DNA of 64,000 nt from Deinococcus arcticus. Lineage in GTDB: Bacteria; Deinococcota; Deinococci; Deinococcales; Deinococcaceae. The stretch lies in contig NZ_PYSV01000017.1 in NCBI RefSeq assembly GCF_003028415.1, positions 1 through 64,000 on the forward strand. The letters are read 5' to 3'. The notes below the pieces were generated by a model that saw only the letters and a program-made list of their open reading frames with translations, was not told the origin of the DNA and did no database searches. Numbering within the stretch: the stretch's first letter is position 1; each line of letters begins with the position of its first letter. The translations under genes and the position numbers were made by a program. Shown here one piece after another: positions 44,501 to 53,780 of the stretch.

Positions 44501-46619
44501 GCCCCTCGGCGAGGTCCGTGTAGAGCGCGTACCCAATCAGGTTGTGTGCGGTTTTCAGTGTGCGCTCCCGCTCTCCGAAGCGGACGTTCGGATCACTCGC
44601 GAAACTGGCCAAGTCGAGTTCCAACGCGGCAAAAACCTTCCTGGCCACGTCCTCGAGGGTGAGCGGTCCAACCTTCAGGGCGCGGGCGAGGCCCGCGCGC
44701 AGGGAGGCCACAAAGACGAAGTCATTGAAGTGCCCGGCTTGCAGCGAAGCGTCCTGGCGGTTATCGGTGAACGACAGGATCTTGCGGGCGGTGTTCCGCA
44801 GGTCGGATTTGCGCAGCCCCTGCACGGCCGCCATGCTGAGCAGCGTCGTGGCCGTGGACCGGCCTTCACTGCTGAGCGTGGCGAGTTTCGTGAGCTTTCC
44901 GGTGCGGCCCAAGTAACTCACGCCGCAGCACAGGCAGAAGCGGAACTCCCCCTCGATGAAGGCCGCCTGGACGCCCGTGCCATCTCCAGTTTCGCCTGCC
45001 CCCGAAACGCGAAGGGGGCGCGGCAATTGCTTGCGCCGGCTCGACTTCACGCGGAGCGTGCCGTTCTTTTCCTCCACCCAGCCTTCCGGCAGGCGGGGCA
45101 TCATCTCTTCCTCGGCAGAAGGCCACGGGGCGTCCCCGACGAACAGGTACCCGTCGTCCGGCGTGCTCTCCTGCCGGACGTCCCCGCCACGCGCCACGAA
45201 CGTCCACCGCCCCGTGCCGTGGTCCTCGACCTTCCGGACCGAGTAGTACTCCTGACCGCAGTTTCGGCAGAATTCCAGCGGGTACAGCCGCAGGGAGCGT
45301 CCGCTGTTGGGCGCGTACAGCTGCCCCCGCAGGGTGAGGTGCTCCAGCCGCTCTGATGGAGGCAGCAGCGGGGCGTACACGGTCGCGGCCTTGCTGATGA
45401 ACTGGTGCAGGCGGAACGCGAAGACAGGCCGCCCCGTCGCCGGGTGGCGCAAGGCGTTCCCCGCCAGCAGGCGGCCCTGCAATGCCTCCAGGCACTGCGC
45501 GGGGAGCAGTCCCGTCTCGGCCGCCAGCTGTGCCGCCAGGCCAGCATCCCCCGCAACCGCCTGCGGGGGCTGACGGTCAAACCGCCCCGCAGCGTCATCC
45601 CAACGGAGCCCCACCCGGTTTTCCAGCCACACCACCAGGGCGTCCTGAATGAACGCCTCGAACGTGGCGGGCACCGGCTGCGCGGCCACGTCACGCAGCT
45701 GTGTCACTGAGGGCACGCCCGACGTGACGCGCTCCAACGTCTCCCCGATCACCTGTTGGGGCGTGATGTCTACCCCGAAGATCCGCGAAGCGACCTGCGC
45801 CACGGCCGCTTGACGTTCCGCGTACACCGGACTGGAAGACATGGTCGCGCTTGTCCCAACACAGACTGCTTCAGGCGCGCGCAGACGCTCCCGCAACCGC
45901 CGGATCAGCAGGGCGACGTCCGCACCCTGCCGGCCCCGGTAGGTGTGCAGTTCGTCGAACACGATGAACTGCACACCTTCTGCCGCGCGCACCAGAGCCG
46001 CTTCGTCCTGACGGGTCAGGATAAGCTCGAGCATCATGTAGTTCGTCAGCAGGATGTCCGGTGGGTTCGAGATGATGCGGTCTTTCTCCTCCCGGTCCTC
46101 CTGCCCGGTGTACCGCTGGAATGTCACTGGGCCCGCTTCGCCGAGGAATTTGGTAAGTTCCTCCATCTGGCTGTTCGCCAGGGCGTTCATGGGGTACACC
46201 ACGATGGCCTGCACGCCCCGGCCACTGCCGCGCCTCAGCACGTGATCCACGATCGGGAGGATGTACGTCAGGGATTTCCCGGACCCGGTGCCGGTGGTCA
46301 CCACGTACGACTGACCCTGGCGGGCCAACTGGATCGCGGCCCGCTGGTGCGCGTGGAGATTCAAGGCGGCGCGCGGCTCTCCCGCAGCGAACAGGTCCGC
46401 ACACGTGGGATGCAACGTCCCTTCACCGACGAGTTCGCTGACGCTGCCACCTGGTGTGAAATTTGGGTTCAGCTGGGCCAGCGGGTCTGGCCAGAACACG
46501 CCGCTTTGCATCTGCGCGTCCACGTAGGCCCGGATGTCCCGGTCACGGATGTGGACGAAAGACGAGACGTACGACTGGTACTGCCGGATGACGTCCTGAC
46601 GAAACTCGAAAATGTTCAT
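41511..46619 (-). CDS. Giant DEAD/DEAH helicase with DUF1998 and fused PD-(D/E)XK nuclease
   Basis: 1702 aa. The N-terminal SF2 core has [20 protein letters not shown] near 105, [18 protein letters not shown] near 222, [10 protein letters not shown], and the helicase-C motifs [15 protein letters not shown] and [14 protein letters not shown] near 1000. Zinc-binding Cys pairs are scattered through it ([27 protein letters not shown]...CENCSA). The DUF1998/MrfA-type module is near 1510-1580 ([15 protein letters not shown], then [18 protein letters not shown]). The last ~100 residues form a VSR/DUF559-like endonuclease ([20 protein letters not shown]). Helicase plus DUF1998 is the content of DISARM DrmA/DrmB or Druantia DruE; a fused nuclease is a variation. 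Its ATG at 46619 begins the 46.6-34.7 kb operon. Confidence 0.85.
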   Translation of the reverse strand: MNIFEFRQDVIRQYQSYVSSFVHIRDRDIRAYVDAQMQSGVFWPDPLAQLNPNFTPGGSVSELVGEGTLHPTCADLFAAGEPRAALNLHAHQRAAIQLARQGQSYVVTTGTGSGKSLTYILPIVDHVLRRGSGRGVQAIVVYPMNALANSQMEELTKFLGEAGPVTFQRYTGQEDREEKDRIISNPPDILLTNYMMLELILTRQDEAALVRAAEGVQFIVFDELHTYRGRQGADVALLIRRLRERLRAPEAVCVGTSATMSSSPVYAERQAAVAQVASRIFGVDITPQQVIGETLERVTSGVPSVTQLRDVAAQPVPATFEAFIQDALVVWLENRVGLRWDDAAGRFDRQPPQAVAGDAGLAAQLAAETGLLPAQCLEALQGRLLAGNALRHPATGRPVFAFRLHQFISKAATVYAPLLPPSERLEHLTLRGQLYAPNSGRSLRLYPLEFCRNCGQEYYSVRKVEDHGTGRWTFVARGGDVRQESTPDDGYLFVGDAPWPSAEEEMMPRLPEGWVEEKNGTLRVKSSRRKQLPRPLRVSGAGETGDGTGVQAAFIEGEFRFCLCCGVSYLGRTGKLTKLATLSSEGRSTATTLLSMAAVQGLRKSDLRNTARKILSFTDNRQDASLQAGHFNDFVFVASLRAGLARALKVGPLTLEDVARKVFAALELDLASFASDPNVRFGERERTLKTAHNLIGYALYTDLAEGRRLTLPNLEGVDLVRFEYPFLREVCEAQDLWERTHPALAVVRHGVVAARERAARALLDWMRQNLAIKAPYLDAEYLNAVVLNLGLIREDSPLYLPAEEAQNLTTARRVVLGTATRDEGRDLTRLSLSAQGAVGRYLTRPETLAWSQNLTRGDVDAILQDLLGALSEFIEQVEPGAYQLKGTSFTWHAGPGTEPSMDALRVVRPAGSDAPRVNAFFLSLYQQPASEFVGLHGAEHTAQIRAEEREKREEDFRAGTLPAMFCSPTMELGVDISDLNVVHLRNVPPTPANYAQRSGRAGRSGQPALVMTYATTGNNHDQYFFRRPGLMVGGSVSTPRIELGNEALVRSHVHAIWLSETGQKLPPSVAELLDVNGDEPSLTLLPDLLTPFQDEGVGRRTLDRARQLIAGLGVDLTHTGWYSEEWLAYTVRHAGREFDRACDRWRGLYRSALSQLHLNNAVLADAGKRHLQEQARRLHAEANTQLGLLRSPEGELSDFYTYRYLASEGFLPGYNFARLPLSAFIPGRRGAKGRNDSYLSRPRFLALSEFGPNAIVYHNGAKYEAHKVIVPARGETSELPTVSAQRCEACGYLHHGAAAAARDVCENCSATLAPPRPNLFRMTSVATRRRERIGSDEEERRRIGFDIKSGLRFATRGGQADRVPVVARTEKDALLNLTYGDGATLWRINYGWRNRENKQELGFLFDPETSQWLSAVGYERKVKAAGGRDVPVQRVIPYVEDTRNALLIEPGASMDASGLATLQSALKNAIQLTYQLEDSELAAELLPDSFQPRQILLYEASEGGAGVLQDLVFRSGALADVAGAALNLLHFDPLTGEDQGHAPHATERCEAACYDCLMTYGNQTFHDLLDRFLVRDLLRALQGARVTVQESADTHFSDLLAQCGSDLEREWLHFLQGQGRRLPSHAQLLVPDHYARPDFAYAAHSALVFIDGPHHDGPGQSARDARVREDLELAGYTIISFTYDRSTWPAHLARYAFVFGEG

Positions 46620-46920
46620 GCGGCGTTGTTCAGAAGGGCATCGGGCAACTTGACCATGGACGCTTCAAGAATAGGTGATCGTTCAACCCTAAACTGCATC
46701 AAAGTCGTGCTGGCACCCTTTTTGGACGCTGGGACTTCCCCCATGCCTCAGGTTGATGGGACAGGCCACCATGACGCCGAAGCCAGGAGAAACGCCATCC
46801 CGCTGTACCGCGGCCTGAAGCGTCCAGTCCCCAAGACGAGGCGCCTGATCTCTGGGGATTAAACTGAAAAACGTTCATGGGCACACCGGCAACAGACCAA
46901 AAAGGAGCTGGACCGAAAGA
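46620..46920. other. Intergenic region upstream of the DISARM-like operon
   Basis: Three hundred bp between the end of the GmrSD-like gene and the ATG of the giant helicase. No convincing ORF. It should contain the promoter for the operon, but I cannot point to a clear -35/-10 pair. Confidence 0.5.
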
Positions 46921-49620
46921 TCACATCTCATCAGGCTGCATCAAAGGCGCCACAAGAGGATGGAGTGTATGAATCAGGGTCACCAGGGTGACAGCGACAT
47001 CCTGCGTATGTGCCCGGGTCCTGACCGGCACCGTGATCAGAATTCGGCTCAATTCTGACTTTTCCTCAATCGTTACTTTCCGTGCGGGAAAAGCCTCCTT
47101 CGCCTGCTGAAACAGCTGAGGCCAGATGGACTTGAGCCGTGCCTTTGCCGGATGGGCTGGATGGAGCTCTTCGTGAAAGGCGACGATCACCTCGTCCGCC
47201 TTGGGACGGATTTCAAAGCGGAGATAGGTCTCCCAGCCCCCGTGACCGACCTGTTGATACGTACTTCCATCCCGCATGTTGCGGCTGTGCAGAAAGTATC
47301 CCGCAGGCAGCAGCGGCTGGACTGCCGCGACGACGCCTGGGAGGGCCCAGCCAATGCGCCGGGACCGTATGTAAGGGGCAAGGGCCAGCTCGACAGGCGC
47401 TGTCGTCAACAGGAGGAAGCGCATCACGGCACTGACCAGTCGGGACGCGGACGTGTCCTCGGGGAGAAGGATTTCGATGCTGCTCGGTGTAAATTCGACT
47501 TGATATTCACCGAAGTGCAGTGCCACTTGTTCGGCGACCTTCACCAGTGCCTTGCCCACATCTTGCTTAAAAGGTTCCGACGACGGCACAAGATCGTAAA
47601 GACCCAGTCGAAAGTACTCCCCCTGGTCACCTTCTTCCACGAGAAGCTGATACTTCAGTGAACGGGACCAGTGCCTCATCAGCAGCTGGAAACCATCAAC
47701 CACCTCTTCAAAATAAAAAGTCTTCGGGAACCACTGTGCGAGAAGTGCCTGCGCTTGATCAAGCTGAGTGGTGGCGTTCGTCAGGCTCTCGGCTTCGGTT
47801 GCCGCCTGTACGATGTGCGCTTCATCTGGGGCTCCCCAGATGATCAGGGCGTGCTCTGCAAGGCTCTTGCTTCTGGCCTCAATGACAGCTTCGTCCCACT
47901 CCTGCTGATCTTGAAAGAAACGGTTGAGCGGCAAGCGGCTCTGACGCGCGAGCTCTACCCGTTTCCTTTTATAGGGTCCATTCGACAGGCCACTGTTGAG
48001 CTTCCCCGTCACGAGGGTCAGGTTGCCCAGTGTGTGTAGCAGCGCGTCGCGGTGGGCATCTGGATTCTCGATGTCCGGCGTGGCTTGCGGCGCGGCCCAG
48101 TATTTCCTCCAGCTGCGGGGCAGAACGTGCTCTACACTGAGCGCTTCAGCGATGTGCAGTTTCTCCTGCTTGCCGCTCAGCAGCTGAACATCGATGGCTT
48201 CGAGAACCATGCTCACCCCGCGGGCGCGCAATTTGCGGTACACCGGACTGGTCACCAGATTCCGGTGGAATTCAGCGTCATCCGGCCAGCGGACGCTCTC
48301 CCCGGCGCCACGAGACAGAAACGTACGCAGGACAGACCGGTTGACGCCATGCCGCCTGAACTCTTGAAGCAACTGCAAGAAGAAGCGGTTGTAATTCTTC
48401 GTTCCCAAGTTCGAAACGAAACGTCGGACAGTGTAGGACTCCAAATCCTCCCACAATGGAACCAGCCCAGCTTCATCTAAGGCCGACTCGGTGAGGAGAT
48501 ACAGCAGAACAGGGGTCAGCGTACTGATGTCCATGGCCTCCAGGCGCCGAGTCAGGATGCCGAGACGGGTCGTTGCAGGCGCGTGGTTGAGCTGATCGTA
48601 CGTGGCTGCGTAGCGGCTCAGTTCGCGCAAGCCGAGTTCCGCCGAATCCGGCTGGTTCACTTCCGGCCGGGCCTGCCACCAGCGCTTGAAGGCGTGGAAA
48701 ATCGCCGAGTCGGCCACTTCCTCATTGAGTTTGACCGTGAGGAAGGCCGATAAAAACCAGGCCAACTGGTCACGCACCAAGCGGCCACGTGCGGCCGGTG
48801 TTCGCCAGAAACTCTTGTCCTCGTCGAACTGAACCCAATAGGTGTCATACAGGCGCTGCTGATGCTCATTCGTTCGCGCCGCATCATTGAAGATGAAGTT
48901 ACGGACGAGATCCGCAGGTTGCAGAGGTTCGCCGCGGGCGTTAAGAGTCTCGAAGATAACCTGCGGATCGTCATCCTCCTCCAGATCGATGGTCACAACC
49001 TGTAAATGTCGTCGCAGCGCCTGAAACAAAGCGTCGGCACGCTGCACAGGATCATTTTCCATAAGCCAGTCACGAATGGCACCAGCAAAATAGACGTAGC
49101 CCGCAGCAAGGGCAGAGACGTGCTGAAAGGCAGTGCGGGCCTGTTCCACAGAGGCGGTCACCATGGTCACGTCACGTGCATCGAGAATTTGCTCGAAAGC
49201 TGGCTGGTCGAAGCGGGTCGGCCAGACTTTAAACCGCTCGAACTCGTGTTCCCGCATCCCGTCATTGGCCGTAACACGCTCCAACTCGCGGTGAATGTCC
49301 GGGTCAATGTCAGCAGTGACGTCCCGGAAAGCGGCCAGCAGGATCTGAAACGTGGTGAGGCGCTGCTGGCCATCAATGACTTCGTAGGCAGGTACTTCCC
49401 GCCCTGTGGGACGTACATACGACCAGACCACAGCCCCCAGGAAGTGAGGCCGCACTCGCCTCTCCCCTGACAGGACGGCTTCTGCACGGTGCTGCACATC
49501 TGCCCAGAGGGGCTCCCACTGTCTTTGCCTGGACCAGACATAGCGGCGCTGATAGAGTGGAATCACATAACGCTGAGGACGCTCAAACAGTTCCAGCACA
49601 CCACGCTTGTCAGGACGCAT
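46921..49620 (-). CDS. GmrSD-like DUF262/DUF1524 type IV restriction protein
   Basis: 899 aa. The N-terminal DUF262 (GmrS-like, ParB-fold nucleotidase) has VIPLYQRRYVWSRQRQW near 17 and YEVIDGQQRLTTFQILLAAF near 80, with the DGQQR motif intact. DUF1524 (GmrD-like, His-Me finger nuclease) has VEHVLPRSWRKYW near 493 and TLGNLTLVTGKLNSGLSN after it. About 270 additional residues follow the nuclease domain (mixed alpha/beta, including WETYLRFEIRPKADEVIVAF) and are not part of standard GmrSD; they may recognise the target. Such single-chain GmrSD enzymes cleave modified phage DNA. It lies upstream of, and co-directional with, the DISARM-like operon. Confidence 0.88.
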   Translation of the reverse strand: MRPDKRGVLELFERPQRYVIPLYQRRYVWSRQRQWEPLWADVQHRAEAVLSGERRVRPHFLGAVVWSYVRPTGREVPAYEVIDGQQRLTTFQILLAAFRDVTADIDPDIHRELERVTANDGMREHEFERFKVWPTRFDQPAFEQILDARDVTMVTASVEQARTAFQHVSALAAGYVYFAGAIRDWLMENDPVQRADALFQALRRHLQVVTIDLEEDDDPQVIFETLNARGEPLQPADLVRNFIFNDAARTNEHQQRLYDTYWVQFDEDKSFWRTPAARGRLVRDQLAWFLSAFLTVKLNEEVADSAIFHAFKRWWQARPEVNQPDSAELGLRELSRYAATYDQLNHAPATTRLGILTRRLEAMDISTLTPVLLYLLTESALDEAGLVPLWEDLESYTVRRFVSNLGTKNYNRFFLQLLQEFRRHGVNRSVLRTFLSRGAGESVRWPDDAEFHRNLVTSPVYRKLRARGVSMVLEAIDVQLLSGKQEKLHIAEALSVEHVLPRSWRKYWAAPQATPDIENPDAHRDALLHTLGNLTLVTGKLNSGLSNGPYKRKRVELARQSRLPLNRFFQDQQEWDEAVIEARSKSLAEHALIIWGAPDEAHIVQAATEAESLTNATTQLDQAQALLAQWFPKTFYFEEVVDGFQLLMRHWSRSLKYQLLVEEGDQGEYFRLGLYDLVPSSEPFKQDVGKALVKVAEQVALHFGEYQVEFTPSSIEILLPEDTSASRLVSAVMRFLLLTTAPVELALAPYIRSRRIGWALPGVVAAVQPLLPAGYFLHSRNMRDGSTYQQVGHGGWETYLRFEIRPKADEVIVAFHEELHPAHPAKARLKSIWPQLFQQAKEAFPARKVTIEEKSELSRILITVPVRTRAHTQDVAVTLVTLIHTLHPLVAPLMQPDEM

Positions 49621-49969
49621 CCTTTTGACTCTATTCGCTCAACTCTTTCAAATTCAGCTCAATAACGCTTTGGCGTTCAGACAACACAGAACAGCCAGTG
49701 ACCCATGTCAACACGGTTGGAGAAGCCGACCAGCCCTGAGGTCAACCTGCGCCGCCATGTCAAGCAGCTGACGTTCCTACTTGAACACCGCACATTTGTA
49801 GGAAAAGAATATGCCCCCTACGACAGAGGGCCGGTGACTGACCGCCTGCTGACCGTGCAACAGGCAGCAGATGCGCGGCCTGTCACGCTTGCGGCAGGCA
49901 ACCCCCACACGTTGGTGCGTTGCGGATCAACCGATTCCCGCCTGGCCCAGGGGCGTTTCGAGCCGTGGT
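49621..49969. other. Intergenic region between GmrSD gene and HNH remnant
   Basis: About 350 bp, AT-rich near 49,640-49,700, which probably carries the GmrSD promoter. It includes a small palindrome (AACGCTTTGGCGTT). An 88-residue plus-strand frame at 49705-49971 starts with an ATG, but has no Shine-Dalgarno or recognisable domain; I do not call it a gene. Confidence 0.4.
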
Positions 49970-50299
49970 GACGAACGCCGATGTACCTTGACTAGAGTGA
50001 AGCTCCTGCCAGTGCTTGAAGCGGCCCAGGTTCAGCCGTACGCATCGGGCGGCCCGCACGAGGTCGGCAATGGGCTTCTGCTGCGCAGCGACCTGCACTG
50101 CCTGGACGATCAGGGCTTCGTCGCAGTGGATCCGGATGACCGGCGCCTCCTGGCGAGCCGCCACGGCCAGGAAGAGGTCCACGATGGCCACTACTGTCAC
50201 GCCCTGGCAGGCCAGACGCTCGCTAAATCTCAGCGCGGACTCACTCCTCCGAATCGGGAGCGGCTGCTGGATTACGCGGAGCCCCCCTCCTATGCGTGA
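49970..50299 (+). pseudogene. C-terminal remnant of an HNH endonuclease
   Basis: The frame reads DERRCTLTRVKLLPVLEAAQ, then VQPYASGGPHEVGNGLLLR and SDLHCLDDQGFVAVDP. That is the C-terminal HNH domain found in many HNH endonucleases (normally RRCAVTG...LEAAHIRPY...GGPHEVxNGLLLRxDLHxLFD). The expected N-terminal domain is absent. Two active-site positions are changed: the His of AAHIRPY is Gln, and DLHxLFD has become DLHCLDD. These changes mark a decaying, truncated gene. It overlaps the start of the next gene by a few bases. Confidence 0.7.
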
Positions 50300-51413
50300 C
50301 GGCCGTGACGTGCTTGCGACCCTCCTGCGTCACGAGGCGAAGGCCAACACCTATAAGTTCGCGCTGGTCCGCGCCCTGAATGATCTGGCGCTCGAGTACC
50401 CCTGGTGGCCGCAGCAGCCTGTCATCGTGCCGCTGCGCCGGGTGGCGGAACGCTGGCTGGTCTCCTACTGGCCGTTTGTTGGTGAACAGGAAGTGCAGCA
50501 AGGCGTCCGCCCCATCCGGGGCGGCGTCCAGCGTCAGGACATGAGCTTCCGTGCGGCGCTGACCCGGCTGCGCCACGCCTGGGACGCGCTGCCCTACACC
50601 CGCGGCCACCCGGCCGACGGCGCCCTCCTCCTGGCTGAGTACCGGGCGGGCCGGGGCCGGCTTGAGCCGCACCTCCTCACCCTGACGGAGCAGGCGCTGG
50701 ACGCCACCACACAGGCCGTGAAGCAGCCGGTGAAGTACGCCGGGACCAGCGGCGCCTACGGCCTCTTCAGTGCACCCGCGCCGGTCCGGACCCTGCCGGG
50801 CCACCCACTGCCCGGCGCGCAGCCTGAAGAACTGGCGTTCGTCGTTCCAGCTGATCTCTGGCAGGCCCTGCGGGACTTGTCCCTCTGGGTTGAGGCGCTG
50901 AGCCTGCACGAATGGAGCCTGTTCGTCGAGCGGGTCGATCAAACCCCCGCCGTCACCCGCGGCGAGGTGTTCACCCTGCTGACAGCTGCTCCAGAGGCCC
51001 GGGTGCCCCTGACCTGGGAGCGGAACCAGGTGAGGATGCTGCTCCTCGAAGGCCACGGATTGACCTGTCCCTGGACCGGGCGTGCCCTCAGGGCGGAGGG
51101 CTTCCAGCTCGACCACCTGATTCCAGTCTCGGTTCATCCGATCAACGAATGGTGGAACCTGATCCCAAGTGATCCGCAGCACAACATGCATGTCAAGCGC
51201 GCCCGTATTCCTGGGGAAAGCAGGCTCCATCAGGCGCTGCCCATCCTCACGCAGACGTACGCGGCATACACGGCGGTGCCCAGCCTGGCCACCAGCTTCC
51301 TGAGCGACGTGCAGGGACGATTCGGCCACGTGCCGGCCCCTGCGCATCTCGCCCAGGAGGTGGTTCAGCTGAGCCACGCCGTGGCGCAGGCGCGGAATGT
51401 GCCGCGCTACTGA
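50292..51413 (+). CDS. HNH endonuclease-domain protein, 373 aa
   Basis: Near residues 276-306 it has CPWTGRALRAEGFQLDHLIP and then NEWWNLIPSDPQHNMHVK, giving the His-Asn-His set of an HNH nuclease. The N-terminal ~260 residues are helical and Trp-rich (TYKFALVRALNDLAL, PLRRVAERWLVSYW) and resemble the N-terminal region of other defence-associated HNH proteins, though I cannot name the family. ATG 50292 overlaps the end of the HNH remnant. It is the only plus-strand intact gene in this stretch. A role in restriction is likely from context. Confidence 0.75.
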   Translation: MRDGRDVLATLLRHEAKANTYKFALVRALNDLALEYPWWPQQPVIVPLRRVAERWLVSYWPFVGEQEVQQGVRPIRGGVQRQDMSFRAALTRLRHAWDALPYTRGHPADGALLLAEYRAGRGRLEPHLLTLTEQALDATTQAVKQPVKYAGTSGAYGLFSAPAPVRTLPGHPLPGAQPEELAFVVPADLWQALRDLSLWVEALSLHEWSLFVERVDQTPAVTRGEVFTLLTAAPEARVPLTWERNQVRMLLLEGHGLTCPWTGRALRAEGFQLDHLIPVSVHPINEWWNLIPSDPQHNMHVKRARIPGESRLHQALPILTQTYAAYTAVPSLATSFLSDVQGRFGHVPAPAHLAQEVVQLSHAVAQARNVPRY

Positions 51414-51625
51414 CGCCCCGCCGGAACGCCGACGTCGAACCTCTGGGCCCCCCAGCTGATTCGGCAGCCTCTCAAAGGCAGGCAGGTGGCGCGGCGCCAG
51501 GGCCGGTCCACAACGCCGGAACCGGCGAGCCCCCGTGACCTCCCGGGTCCCCTGGCCTGCAGCAGCTCACACCCAGTTTCGCCAGGCTGTCGAGAGGCCA
51601 GACGCGCCACCCTGGATCAGGGCCC

Positions 51626-52300
51626 TCAAAACGACACGCGCTGCTGGTAGCCCTCGTACTCGTACAGCCACCGTTTTCTGGCGTCTGACTGCCCCTTGGT
51701 GGCCAGAATGAAATTGAGGTACGACCGGACATCTGTGCCCTTCGACTCGTCCCAGATCCCGTAATGATCGTCGAGCAGGAAAACCGCCGGGTCTTTCTTC
51801 CGGGTGAAGGCCAGGATGCACGCACGGTACTCGCTGAACAGGTCGAACGGCCGCATGCTCTGGTGAAAGTCCTCCTCGCTCAGCGCCTGACCGTGAAAGC
51901 CCAGCTCAGGGTCGTAGTACACCTCGTCGCCCCACGGCCGGGTCAGCACCTCCCGAAGCGGCAGAATGTGGATCGCCGCCGAGGCGAACGCATCACTGCG
52001 GTTCTCGACGTCCATCTCCGGGGACGACAGGAAAAAGGCCTGACGTTCCTGTTCACTGAGGTCAGGGTTGAGAAACCACTTCAGCCTGACCCCATTCATC
52101 TGGCCGTAGAAGGCCCGAAGATCGGCCGTCAACGCGTAACCGGTTTCGGTCTCGAGGGCCTGAATGTCGGCGGCGGACAGCGCGTCCCCCAGTTCGAACC
52201 GCTCCACCGTGAAGTGCGGATTCCCGTGAAGCTCGTCGGCCATTCGCGTGAAAGCCTGCCGGTAGTCGATCCAGGCTGAGGAGCTGTTCTCCACCGTCAT
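51626..52300 (-). CDS. SMI1/KNR4 (SUKH) family protein
   Basis: About 224 aa with a SUKH-type core: LSAADIQALETETGYALTAD, then LRAFYGQMNGVRLKW, a typical SMI1/KNR4 pattern, followed by strands including FDLFSEYRACILAF and the end LYEYEGYQQ. ATG 52300 has a GGAG about 8 bp upstream; a GTG at 52312 is possible. SUKH proteins are common immunity proteins beside polymorphic toxins, and this gene lies downstream of the eCIS-core toxin gene and its tandem-repeat partner, with a 126-bp gap. It may be a second immunity protein, not tested. Confidence 0.75.
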   Translation of the reverse strand: MTVENSSSAWIDYRQAFTRMADELHGNPHFTVERFELGDALSAADIQALETETGYALTADLRAFYGQMNGVRLKWFLNPDLSEQERQAFFLSSPEMDVENRSDAFASAAIHILPLREVLTRPWGDEVYYDPELGFHGQALSEEDFHQSMRPFDLFSEYRACILAFTRKKDPAVFLLDDHYGIWDESKGTDVRSYLNFILATKGQSDARKRWLYEYEGYQQRVSF

Positions 52301-52426
52301 CTCGTTCTCCACGCTCGCAATGGTTTGATCGCTTGGACAACCGTCAGCTGCTGAGCGACCTGAAGGGCGCCCTCAGCTCGGTAGGCCCGTACCGTCTTCC
52401 GCAACTGCCCGTTCATCCAGCCGGTA

Positions 52427-53773
52427 TCAGGCTGGGCGACGGGCTGCCCAGACCTCCAGCATCGCCCGCGCAAAGGCCTGCACCTCCAGGTCTTTGCCGC
52501 TTACTGCCTCGTCCTCAGCGGCGTTTTCGAGCGCAGGCAGGAACACCGGATCCATTGAAAACGTCGCCCCCAGCATCGCTGCCTTTCGCTGCACTGCTGG
52601 GGCGAAATTCAGATGACCATCGATGAAGCGCCGTTTCCACGCTGGATTCAGCGTGGCGGCCGTGATACCCAGCTGCAGCAGCACTTCGTTCAGTTCCGCC
52701 CCCAGGGTCGCTTGCTCCGCCGCCGTGCGCAGCTCGTCCTCCGTGTACACACCCTCCAGGAGCCCGATGCCCCGGTCGATTTCGGCTTCGTCGTTCCCAT
52801 AGAAATCCACGAAGGTCAAGCCCAGCGTCTGGATCACTTCCGCCCGCACGTCAGGGCTGCCGGCACTCACGTACACGTACCGCGCGGCCAGGACCTCGTG
52901 GTCCTCTTCTTCGATCTCCCAGTCCACCACCGTCCAGCCACCGGCCCGCAGAAACAAGCTGGCACTCCAGGCTTCGGTGTTCACCAGCACGCGGCGATGG
53001 GGACGCACCCAGAAGGACCCCTGCAACCCCTCAGATGTCCCTTTTGCCAGAGGGCTGATCCAGGTGGCGGTCTCCCCCACCGGGGCCGTCAGGGCCGCTT
53101 GAATGAGGGCCTGGCGGCGCTCGGTCAACCGGTCGGCAACGGGTTGTTCCGCGCTCGGCATGTCTGCTGGACCGGACAGACCGTTGGTCTCCTGTGTCGG
53201 GTGGCCGCCGGTATTCAAAACTTGCAGGAGCCCGGCACTGTACGTCTGTACCTCAGGATCCTCGTCCTGCGCCGCCGCCTGCATCGCGGGCAGGAAGACC
53301 GGGTCGACCGCGAGGGTGGCCGCCAGGAGCGCAGCACAACGGGTTTCCCGGGCCCCCTGACGGATGTGCTGCTCGATGAAAGCCTGCTTCCAGGGCGGGT
53401 TGTGGGTCAGGGCGGTGAGACCCAGCTTCAGCAGCAGCGCTGGAAGCTCGTCCGGGGCCTGCACGTGCTCCGCCGCGCGTTGCAACTCCGCTTCCGTGTA
53501 CCCCTCAAGGTGTTCAGCGGCTGCCTGAATCACGGCCGTGTCCTCGCCGTAGAAATCCACGTAGTCCAGCCCCAACGGCTGATCCTCTACCGCAATCGCC
53601 TTGAGCGCTTCGTTGTTCCGGAAGACATGAATCATACGAGTCGTGACATTGTTATGTTCTTCCGGATATTCGACATGCTCTAATTTCCAGCCGTTGTACC
53701 TCAACGTTTGGTGCGCTTCAAAGTAATCTGTGCTTCTGAGAAGCACCCGACAGGATGGCCGTTCCGAATTCAT
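52427..53773 (-). CDS. Tandem-duplicated immunity-like protein
   Basis: 448 aa made of two copies of one ~200-residue unit. The first has YVDFYGEDTAVIQAAAEHLE and NPPWKQAFIEQH; the second has FVDFYGNDEAEIDRGIGLLE and NPAWKRRFIDGH; both end in a DPVFLPA(M/L) block and an acidic helix. The helical ends look like HEAT-type repeats. ATG 53773 with GAGGTG upstream is 7 bp after the stop of the large toxin-like gene, the usual place for an immunity gene. I do not recognise the family by name. If it is the immunity protein, the duplication suggests binding two toxin domains or a dimer. Confidence 0.75.
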   Translation of the reverse strand: MNSERPSCRVLLRSTDYFEAHQTLRYNGWKLEHVEYPEEHNNVTTRMIHVFRNNEALKAIAVEDQPLGLDYVDFYGEDTAVIQAAAEHLEGYTEAELQRAAEHVQAPDELPALLLKLGLTALTHNPPWKQAFIEQHIRQGARETRCAALLAATLAVDPVFLPAMQAAAQDEDPEVQTYSAGLLQVLNTGGHPTQETNGLSGPADMPSAEQPVADRLTERRQALIQAALTAPVGETATWISPLAKGTSEGLQGSFWVRPHRRVLVNTEAWSASLFLRAGGWTVVDWEIEEEDHEVLAARYVYVSAGSPDVRAEVIQTLGLTFVDFYGNDEAEIDRGIGLLEGVYTEDELRTAAEQATLGAELNEVLLQLGITAATLNPAWKRRFIDGHLNFAPAVQRKAAMLGATFSMDPVFLPALENAAEDEAVSGKDLEVQAFARAMLEVWAARRPA

Positions 53774-53780
53774 TCGCACC

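Noticed and set aside
34726..46619. BREX system
   Set aside because: The methyltransferase is PglX-like in size, but no PglZ, BrxC, BrxA or BrxB genes are present, and the SNF2 and DUF1998 helicases point to a DISARM/Druantia-type set.
49705..49971. Plus-strand 88-aa ORF
   Set aside because: It has an ATG, but no Shine-Dalgarno, no family features, and an unconvincing C-terminus. It may be a relic but cannot be supported.
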